Shown: piece after piece, positions 7,289 to 12,825 of the stretch
How the letters are laid out: each line of letters begins with the position of its first letter
Position numbering within the stretch: the first letter of the stretch is position 1
NCBI GenBank assembly: GCA_038227745.1
Contig: JBBRPS010000232.1
Location: 1-12,825 of the forward strand
Source: DASPXY01 sp038227745
Lineage (GTDB): Bacteria; Planctomycetota; Planctomycetia; Gemmatales; Gemmataceae
Direction: 5' to 3'
DNA: 12,825 bases
The notes under the pieces: model-generated
Database searches by the model: none
Told to the model about the DNA's origin: nothing
Seen by the model: the letters and a program-made list of their open reading frames with translations, nothing else
Program-made: the position numbers and the translations under genes

Positions 7289-7323
7289 ATCAAGTTAATC
7301 AATGGCTTGTAGAGCAGGAGGAG

Positions 7324-8061
7324 ATGATGATCGCCCCGCAGTTTGTCCACGGCATGCGACCGCAAGGTTGGGTAGAAGTCGATGCAGCCCGCCTCCTGCT
7401 CGTCCTCGCCCGTTTTGCGCGCCCGGCCAACGCAGCGACCCGCCGCCTCTCCTGCCTGCCTGCCGATCCGTTCGAGTTGCATTTCGCCTCGGAATACTAC
7501 CTGCAGAAGCTGGACTTCCTTCTCCGTTATCCCGCCTACTTCGTATACGAACTGACGGAACTGCACTACGCAGGAAACGAGTCCGCCTCCGATGGCGAGG
7601 AAGTGAAGGCCACCATCCGGCGCATTCTGACAGACCAGGAGCCAGAACTCCAGACAATCCCGTTCCGCAAGTTTTGGCGTGGCGCATACGAGCGACTGGA
7701 CAACGTCGAGGCATGGTGGCTTGCCAGACGCCTCGTCTACACGAAGTTCGAGCTTCGCGGGCGGGCGGCAGCGTGGAAGCACTATTTTGTGACCAAACAG
7801 GGAGTTAGCGTCGCCAGCCGACTCCGCACCAACCTGGAACACGCTGCTTGGTACGCTAACCGAATCGACGAGATCTACCGCTACATGGGGCACCTCAGCG
7901 CCTCGGACATCAAGGACCGGCAGTACCGGCATGAGCGGTATCGCCTGGCCCAGATCAGCGAACTGATCCCGGACCTCACCGTGGAAGAGATCAGGCAAAA
8001 CTTCCAGGACGTGTTTGGCGAGCCGTTGGAGGTGCCGATTGGGCAAGAAACGCACGGATAA
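7324..8061 (+). CDS. Putative middle component of an ABC-three-component-like system
   Basis: This 245-aa, mostly helical protein has no catalytic motif I can see. The N-terminal part (VDAARLLLVLARFARPAN, 19-36) is followed by LQKLDFLLRYPAYFVYEL (60-77), a block I associate with the small 'middle component' proteins encoded beside SMC-like ABC ATPases in ABC-three-component conflict systems. A third helical block follows, near 170-210. It lacks a signal peptide or membrane segment, so it should be cytoplasmic. ATG 7327 has AGGAGG at 5 nt; ATG 7324 is too close for an ideal site but gives nearly the same product. It heads a three-gene unit and overlaps the ATPase gene by 23 nt. Its role would be to bridge ATPase and effector. 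The family assignment is moderate, and the bridging function is inferred from context. Confidence 0.55.
   Translation: MMIAPQFVHGMRPQGWVEVDAARLLLVLARFARPANAATRRLSCLPADPFELHFASEYYLQKLDFLLRYPAYFVYELTELHYAGNESASDGEEVKATIRRILTDQEPELQTIPFRKFWRGAYERLDNVEAWWLARRLVYTKFELRGRAAAWKHYFVTKQGVSVASRLRTNLEHAAWYANRIDEIYRYMGHLSASDIKDRQYRHERYRLAQISELIPDLTVEEIRQNFQDVFGEPLEVPIGQETHG
8028..8032 (+). promoter_or_regulatory. Shine-Dalgarno deciding the ATPase TTG start
   Basis: GGAGG lies within the end of the first gene, 6 nt before TTG 8039. This supports that TTG rather than the upstream TTG at 8015, which has no comparable site. Confidence 0.6.
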
Positions 8062-10117
8062 GCCAGCGCCGACCCCGCCGCTGTCCATCGACGATATCAC
8101 CGACCGCGCCTATGCAAAATTCAGCGCTCGGTCGCGAGAGGATATTTCGCGCGGCGATGTCCGCGAAGTGGTTGCCGGGCTGGACCTTGGGAAGCTGCGC
8201 CCGTCACGACAGGTGCCGCGCCTCGTCGTCCGGCGGCTCCGAATCACGGGGACGAAGCGCCCTGTCGGACAGAAGCCGTCAGCCATCAACTACGACCAAG
8301 AATTCGCCCCCGGCGTTAACGTGATCCTCATCGAGCATAACTTGGTCGGCAAATCGTCGATCCTCAAGACGATCAAGTTCGCCCTGACCGGGGACGATGA
8401 GGACTACGACGCGGACGTGCGCGAATGGATCAGGGAGGTTTGGCTGGAGTTCACCCTCGACGACCGCGAATACACCATCCTGCTTGCCCGCCGTGAGAAT
8501 GGGCTGCATGGTATGCTTGTGCCAGGCAGGAAGGGGTGCCCGATCGAGGAAGTCCCGCCGGCAGAATCAGCCCTCGGCTTTTACAACAAGGGGCCGGAGG
8601 AGATTCAGACGGGACTCAGGGAGTTCTTCGTACACGAGTTCGGTCTTGCCACCTTGGGCTGGAACCAGGCCCACCGATCGGGCGACGGACGGTCGTCGGA
8701 GTGCTGGGCGAGCTGGCGGACGTTTTTCCATGCGCTGCGAATCCCCGACGACAACCACACTTATCTTCTATGCAGGCCAGACCCAGGCATCGGGAATCAA
8801 GAGCTGCTGCTGTTCTCGGCGTTCCTCGGGCTTCACCTGATCGAGCCGCTGAACAAGCTGAGCATGGAGGCTTCGGCGATCCGCAAGAGCACCGCAGCCA
8901 AGGAAGAGAACGCCGAAAAGAGCGCCGAACGCATAGCGGAACTCAACCGACGGCGCAGGGAACTGCAGGCCGAACTCAACGCCCTTGACGACGACCTCCA
9001 GCGGCGGCTCTCCGTGCTACTTGGCGGCGACTTGTCCCAGAAGATTGTTGAGACCGAGGTGGAACTCGCGACGGCGGACGCGGAGGTCAAGCTCCTGCAG
9101 GAGCAGCTGCAAAATCTGACGATCCAGATGTGCCAGCAACGAGCGAATGCCCGGAGGTTGCGGGAGCAAATCGAATTGAGTTGCGAGCTTTCGGGGATAG
9201 AGGTTCGCCTTTGTCCGCACTGTACGCAGGGAATCGAGGCGGCGGCGGTCGAGCGCGAGAAGAAGGTTCACAAGTGCCGCGTTTGTTCAAAGCAGGTGCC
9301 GCAGGCCCCAGAGGAAGAGGCCGAGATTCTGGAGGCGGTCGCCGTTCAGTGTGAACAGCGGGCGGACGCGCTGCAGGCCAACTATGAAGACGTGAGCGAG
9401 CAGATCGTTGAGGCGCGCCAAGCGGCTGATGTCGCCAGACGCAGGGCGGAAGCTACCCGGCGCGGGCCGACCGGGGGCATTACCGCCGATACGCTTACGC
9501 AGGATAATGAGCGGCGCGGCGCGCTGAACCGGCAGATCGGAGGCATCGAGCAGGAGCTTTCAACGCTTACTCACCCGACTGAGCCGGGAGCTGGCGATCC
9601 CGAAACGCGGGCCAAGATCATCGACAAGGTTCAGGAGGTACTGAAGGCCGAAGCTGACTTGAAGAATGCGACCATCCAGCACCGGCTGAACGAGATTGCT
9701 CAGCCGGTGATCGCCGCCATGCAGGCGCACGAGATTGGCGGAATCACCTGCTCTCCGATGGGCGTTGTGCGCTTGACGAAGAGTGGTAAGCCGATCGCCT
9801 TCGGCAAGATCATGAACCCCGGTGAGCGGTTTCGGGCCAAGCTTGCCCTGTTCCTCGCGATGATGCAGCTCAGCTGCGATGCGGGCTTCGGCCGGCACCC
9901 CGGCTTCCTGTTGATCGACCAACTCGGCGGTCCCGAAGTAGTCGCGCCAGACCTCCGCGCGTCAGCGGCGGCGCTGAAGCGGATCGACGAGGACTTCGGA
10001 GAGAAGGTCCAGATCATCTGCTGCACCGCTCGTACGGAGTTCGCGAAAGCGACTGCGGAGGAGAAGATCTACGGGCCGACGGTGTCCGGCCCGGGCGACA
10101 AGGAGTACGCCTTTTGA
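8039..10117 (+). CDS. SMC/Rad50-like ABC ATPase with four-cysteine coiled-coil knuckle
   Basis: 692 aa from TTG 8039. The layout is that of SMC-like ABC ATPases: an N-terminal nucleotide-binding half with the P-loop EHNLVGKSS (99-107), a long central coiled coil (about 270-550), and a C-terminal half with signature-like NPGERFR (593-599) and Walker B FLLIDQ (623-628). The P-loop has Glu where the first Gly is normal, and Walker B has Gln after the Asp instead of catalytic Glu; DQ is also seen in DUF3732- and TrlF-like conflict ATPases. Four cysteines (392, 395, 413, 416) form a CxxC...CxxC knuckle at the tip, recalling the Rad50 zinc hook. No switch histidine is evident; the region reads CCTAR. 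It lies between the putative middle component and the nucleosidase gene and is probably their sensor or gate. ATP hydrolysis may be slow or absent. Confidence 0.8.
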   Translation: MGKKRTDKPAPTPPLSIDDITDRAYAKFSARSREDISRGDVREVVAGLDLGKLRPSRQVPRLVVRRLRITGTKRPVGQKPSAINYDQEFAPGVNVILIEHNLVGKSSILKTIKFALTGDDEDYDADVREWIREVWLEFTLDDREYTILLARRENGLHGMLVPGRKGCPIEEVPPAESALGFYNKGPEEIQTGLREFFVHEFGLATLGWNQAHRSGDGRSSECWASWRTFFHALRIPDDNHTYLLCRPDPGIGNQELLLFSAFLGLHLIEPLNKLSMEASAIRKSTAAKEENAEKSAERIAELNRRRRELQAELNALDDDLQRRLSVLLGGDLSQKIVETEVELATADAEVKLLQEQLQNLTIQMCQQRANARRLREQIELSCELSGIEVRLCPHCTQGIEAAAVEREKKVHKCRVCSKQVPQAPEEEAEILEAVAVQCEQRADALQANYEDVSEQIVEARQAADVARRRAEATRRGPTGGITADTLTQDNERRGALNRQIGGIEQELSTLTHPTEPGAGDPETRAKIIDKVQEVLKAEADLKNATIQHRLNEIAQPVIAAMQAHEIGGITCSPMGVVRLTKSGKPIAFGKIMNPGERFRAKLALFLAMMQLSCDAGFGRHPGFLLIDQLGGPEVVAPDLRASAAALKRIDEDFGEKVQIICCTARTEFAKATAEEKIYGPTVSGPGDKEYAF
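10100..10105 (+). promoter_or_regulatory. Shine-Dalgarno of the nucleosidase gene
   Basis: AAGGAG lies 8 nt before TTG 10114, which overlaps the ATPase stop codon by 4 nt (TTGA). An alternative ATG at 10126 has GAAGG 5 nt upstream and would remove only four residues. Confidence 0.6.
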
Positions 10118-12372
10118 AGGTGCCAATGCCAGGCTGGACCTCTTGGGAGGGAAAGCTGAACAGTGCGGGCGACGACATCGACGACGTCGTAGACGAGTTG
10201 ATCTCTGAAGCCTTATCAGCCCCGCCCGACCCGGCTGCAACCCCGCCGTTGATTCATGCCCTCGACATGGCGCGCTCGGACCTGAGCCGGGCTGACGCGG
10301 CCACGGCGTTGGTCTGGGTAGCTAGCGACGAGGACATCGATGCCGTTGATTGCCTGGAGCGTGCCTTCGACCGGGACAGGGCCCACGCTTTCCTCGCGTC
10401 GTCGTTGCTGGGGGCCATCGGGCTGCTCGGTCTGCGAAACGAGACGGCCCGGACGGGGGCGAAACGATTCCTGCTGCGCCTTCAGGAGACGGATTGCACC
10501 ACCCTGCTGGTGGCGGCGGCCAAGGTGATCGGCATCCTCTGCGACCGGGAGGATGATAAGGCGCTGCGTACCAAGCTGTCGAAGATCGCGGAAATCGATG
10601 ACGTTGCCGTCCGAGCCGAAGGCAGGCACCAGCTCGCCCTTTTGCGTTTCGGGGATGCCCTTCTGGCCGGGCAGCTAAATGAACTGTCCCAAGGGCTGCG
10701 CGAAGCACGAAGCGGATTCGCCCTTGCCGAGGCGACTGAGGAGGTCCGACCCGACGCGGCGCTGTGCGGCCTGCTGATCGACCTGGTACTCCAATTCGAC
10801 GCATTGGAGCTTGACCGCAAGGCGACGGCAGCAGTTGTGGCCGACATGACCGGCCGGATTCGGGCCAGGGTGGCTGGCTTGGGTGAGGTGGTCTTTCAGG
10901 GGAATCGCAGCCCGGCCGCCGTTCAGTTCGCCCGAAACAGCCTGCGCATCGCAATGGCCCTTGAATTGGCGGCCGAGGAGGTTGCCAAGTCCGTTCGATG
11001 GACATATTACGACGAGTCGGTTACAAGGCTGGCTCGCTGCTACGCCGCCATTCGCTATCGGCCACAGGCATTTCCCGGACAGGATCGCGTATCCGAGGCC
11101 ATGAGTAGCGTGGCGGACCGCGTCTTGAAGCCGCGCCTGGGCCCTGTCTTGAACCGCAAGGTCGGGCGGGATAGCCTGGCGCAAGTGATCGAAAACTACC
11201 GACATCTGCATGAAGACGACGACATCCTCGTCGGGCTTCGCACGCTTCAGGAGGCCGAGATCGAGGCCGAGCGGGACATCGGCTATCGGCTATCGGAGGA
11301 AAAGCAAGGGAAGTTCGCGGCCTTGGCCGCACAAGTGAATAAGACTCCCGACGAACTGATGGATGAGATTGTCGTCGTCGTACAGGAGGAAAAGGGAGTC
11401 CCCGGGTGGGCGGTGAAGTGCGGTCTCCTGCCACCGACGAGCCTCGCCACCCAGAAGGAGGGAAGGGGAATGTCGCTGCCGAGGGTAGGGATCTTTACCG
11501 CACTGATCGAAGAGTATGACGCGGTGCGCGTGATGCTGACGAACGAAAAGAGGCACCACACGCCGGGCCCCGGCGCCGGACACGAGTACATGCTGGGGGA
11601 GGTTTCGTCGTTGCGCGGAGGGACGCACCAGGTGGTGTTGGCGCAGACGGTGAGGATGGGCAACACCTCCGCCGCGATCGGGGCGTCGAAGATGCTGATC
11701 GACTTCCCGAGCATCGACGTGATTATCATGTGTGGGATCGCCGGCGGTGTCCCCAACCCCGAGTCGCTAGAGGATCACGTCCGCCTCGGCGACATCGTCG
11801 TCTCAAACGGGCAAGGGGTGATCCAGTACGACTTCGGCAAGAAGACCCTCGCGACGTTCGACCACCGCCATGCCCCCCGGCCGCCCAGCGCCAGTTTGTT
11901 GCAGGCTGTCCAGGTTCTGGAACAGGATCGTGTGGCGGGAAAGCGGCCGTGGGAAGGCCGCCTTCAGGAAGGGGTCACGAAGCGCAGCCTAACGAGACCA
12001 CCCGAATCGACCGACATCGTCCTCGATAAGGCCGGCTCCCCCGTTGCCCACCCGCCGTACTCGGGGCCGCTCCCGCGCATCTTCCACGGGGCGATCGCTT
12101 CAGCGAATTGCGTCCAAGGCGACTTCCGCAAGCGCGACAAGCTTCGTGAGAAGTTCAAGATCAAGGCGGTCGAGATGGAGGGGGCCGGGATCGCTGACGC
12201 CTCCTGGGAGTTCGAGAAGGCCGGGTATCTGATCGTGCGCGGCATCTGCGACTACTGCGACAACAGGAGCAAAGGGAGGCAGACAGACGCCTGGAAGCCC
12301 TACGTCGCGATGGCCGCTGCCGCGTATGTCCGCGCCCTCCTGGAGGTGATCCCCGCTGAAGCGGCTACTTGA
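10114..12372 (+). CDS. Helical-repeat protein fused to NLR-type nucleoside phosphorylase/nucleosidase domain
   Basis: 752 aa. Residues 1 to about 440 are helical, possibly HEAT-like, without a recognised family. Residues 453-752 form a PNP_UDP_1-type domain: PRVGIFTALIEEYDAV with the catalytic-position acids E466/E467, IMCGIAGGV (538-546), VIQYDFGKK (569-577), a 70-80-residue insert, GAIASANCV, VEMEGAGIADA with E689, and VRGICDYCD with D713. The E...E...D set equals that of MTA/SAH nucleosidase. QYDFGK and the RGICDY-x-D ending resemble fungal NLR and bacterial immune nucleosidases that split ATP into adenine and ribose triphosphate. This suggests a nucleotide-depleting effector, kept silent by the helical part and released through the ATPase. 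TTG 10114 overlaps the ATPase stop by 4 nt, so coupled translation is likely. Substrate is unproven; MTA/SAH cannot be excluded. Confidence 0.85.
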   Translation: MKVPMPGWTSWEGKLNSAGDDIDDVVDELISEALSAPPDPAATPPLIHALDMARSDLSRADAATALVWVASDEDIDAVDCLERAFDRDRAHAFLASSLLGAIGLLGLRNETARTGAKRFLLRLQETDCTTLLVAAAKVIGILCDREDDKALRTKLSKIAEIDDVAVRAEGRHQLALLRFGDALLAGQLNELSQGLREARSGFALAEATEEVRPDAALCGLLIDLVLQFDALELDRKATAAVVADMTGRIRARVAGLGEVVFQGNRSPAAVQFARNSLRIAMALELAAEEVAKSVRWTYYDESVTRLARCYAAIRYRPQAFPGQDRVSEAMSSVADRVLKPRLGPVLNRKVGRDSLAQVIENYRHLHEDDDILVGLRTLQEAEIEAERDIGYRLSEEKQGKFAALAAQVNKTPDELMDEIVVVVQEEKGVPGWAVKCGLLPPTSLATQKEGRGMSLPRVGIFTALIEEYDAVRVMLTNEKRHHTPGPGAGHEYMLGEVSSLRGGTHQVVLAQTVRMGNTSAAIGASKMLIDFPSIDVIIMCGIAGGVPNPESLEDHVRLGDIVVSNGQGVIQYDFGKKTLATFDHRHAPRPPSASLLQAVQVLEQDRVAGKRPWEGRLQEGVTKRSLTRPPESTDIVLDKAGSPVAHPPYSGPLPRIFHGAIASANCVQGDFRKRDKLREKFKIKAVEMEGAGIADASWEFEKAGYLIVRGICDYCDNRSKGRQTDAWKPYVAMAAAAYVRALLEVIPAEAAT
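11455..11472 (+). promoter_or_regulatory. Internal ribosome binding site and in-frame ATG at nucleosidase boundary
   Basis: AAGGAGG (11455-11461) is a full anti-16S match and lies 8 nt before an in-frame ATG (11470-11472), codon 453 of the 752-aa gene. This is the first residue of the nucleosidase domain (MSLPRVGIF). Initiation here would yield a free protein of 300 aa. The Shine-Dalgarno is stronger than that of any other gene in the operon except perhaps the first. The codons it covers (QKEGRG) are an interdomain linker with little structural constraint. Confidence 0.55.
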
Positions 12373-12742
12373 TGATGCCCAGCTGCTGAACAGCAAGCCT
12401 GCCGAGGTGCGTCCAGTGATAGGCATACTGGCCTGTCGAGGTAGTAGGGTTGTAATTGACGTCGCAGCGGAGCAGGCGCAGTTCAAGCATTCGCGCGAGG
12501 GCGTGCAACATGCCCTGATACGAAAGCGCTTCTCCCATGTTCCTGGTGACAGGTCCGGAGAACGAATCCCTCTGGCCGAACGTCACCATGACTTCGAGGC
12601 AGTGCTGATCGAGCACCGAGATCGCCTCCTTGACAGCCTGGTGTTCGCACTTCAGCCGATCCCTGATCGCCTGCTCGATCACCTTGCTGAGCTTCCGCTG
12701 TTCGTCCTTCCGCTTTGGGCGTAACCGATGCTCCGCTAACAC
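12365..12742 (-). CDS. Hypothetical protein, possible winged-helix C-terminus
   Basis: I do not recognise this protein of about 125 aa. The first half is basic and helical (RPKRKDEQRKLSKVIEQAIRDRLKCEHQAVKEAI). The second half, LSYQGMLHALARMLELRLLRCD followed by NYNPTTSTGQYAYHWTHLG, reads like a recognition helix plus a beta wing, so a winged-helix DNA-binding fold is plausible. The GTG at 12742 is the first possible start after an in-frame TAG but has no Shine-Dalgarno; a GTG further in (near 12680) is an alternative. It converges on the nucleosidase gene and their ends overlap by 8 bp, so transcription of the two may interfere. It could be a regulator of the neighbouring system, which is only a guess from position. 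Confidence 0.55.
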   Translation of the reverse strand: MLAEHRLRPKRKDEQRKLSKVIEQAIRDRLKCEHQAVKEAISVLDQHCLEVMVTFGQRDSFSGPVTRNMGEALSYQGMLHALARMLELRLLRCDVNYNPTTSTGQYAYHWTHLGRLAVQQLGIIK

Positions 12743-12825
12743 ATAACTCTAGATGCGATTGGCACTTGCGAAGAATCGCCCTGCTTGTCACAGACACGGT
12801 TTGTGGCAGTCGTTTTCCACAGAAA
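12743..12825. other. Window edge, non-coding
   Basis: I see no gene in these 83 bp. They probably hold the promoter of the minus-strand unknown gene. TTTTCCACA at 12813-12821 fits the DnaA-box consensus TTWTNCACA, but it is a single match next to the window end. Confidence 0.4.

Noticed and set aside
12483..12797. Alternative minus-strand frame overlapping the convergent unknown gene.
   Set aside because: Composition is that of a shifted reading of the 125-aa gene, and it has no domain-like pattern; the other frame has a hydrophobic-helix and wing pattern.
12813..12821. DnaA box / replication origin.
   Set aside because: Only one consensus match at the very edge, without a cluster, AT-rich unwinding region or dnaA/dnaN genes.

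Overview
The window is a GC-rich bacterial chromosome segment, most likely from a planctomycete (Gemmatales-like). That placement is inferred from three things: a futalosine-pathway menaquinone gene (mqnE), an isoleucyl-tRNA synthetase of the divergent type with a GVHH signature, and a strong 25-bp hairpin repeat of a kind I associate with these genomes. No rRNA, tRNA or CRISPR array is visible, and there is no complete mobile element.

Left part (1-6649): mqnE is on the minus strand with a near-perfect hairpin just past its stop. Next comes a plus-strand Phd/ParE-type toxin-antitoxin pair (1401-2010). Three minus-strand genes follow: a Uma2-family PD-(D/E)XK nuclease-fold protein, a small cysteine-rich unknown protein, and a large ileS. 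A short decayed copy of the ileS 3' end lies between the cysteine-rich gene and the Uma2 gene, which suggests a past duplication or insertion behind ileS.

Junction (6650-7323): about 380 bp of non-coding DNA holds several short inverted repeats. It is followed by a truncated N-terminal fragment (7032-7241, minus strand) of what looks like a phosphorothioated-DNA-sensing HNH restriction endonuclease. A perfect TATAAT box lies between this fragment and the next operon.

Right part (7324-12372): three tightly overlapping plus-strand genes form the most interesting unit. They are (1) a 245-aa helical protein that I read as an ABC-three-component 'middle component'-like protein; (2) a 692-aa SMC/Rad50-like ABC ATPase with a four-cysteine knuckle in its coiled coil and non-canonical Walker A and B motifs; and (3) a 752-aa protein with a helical N-terminal region and a C-terminal nucleoside phosphorylase/nucleosidase domain. 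That domain resembles the one in immune NLRs and bacterial ATP-nucleosidase effectors. Both downstream genes appear to start at TTG codons with good Shine-Dalgarno sequences inside the preceding gene. The third gene also has a strong Shine-Dalgarno plus an in-frame ATG exactly at the nucleosidase boundary, so a free nucleosidase could also be made. I infer an ATPase-gated nucleotide-depletion defence system. A convergent 125-aa unknown gene (12365-12742) overlaps its end by 8 bp.
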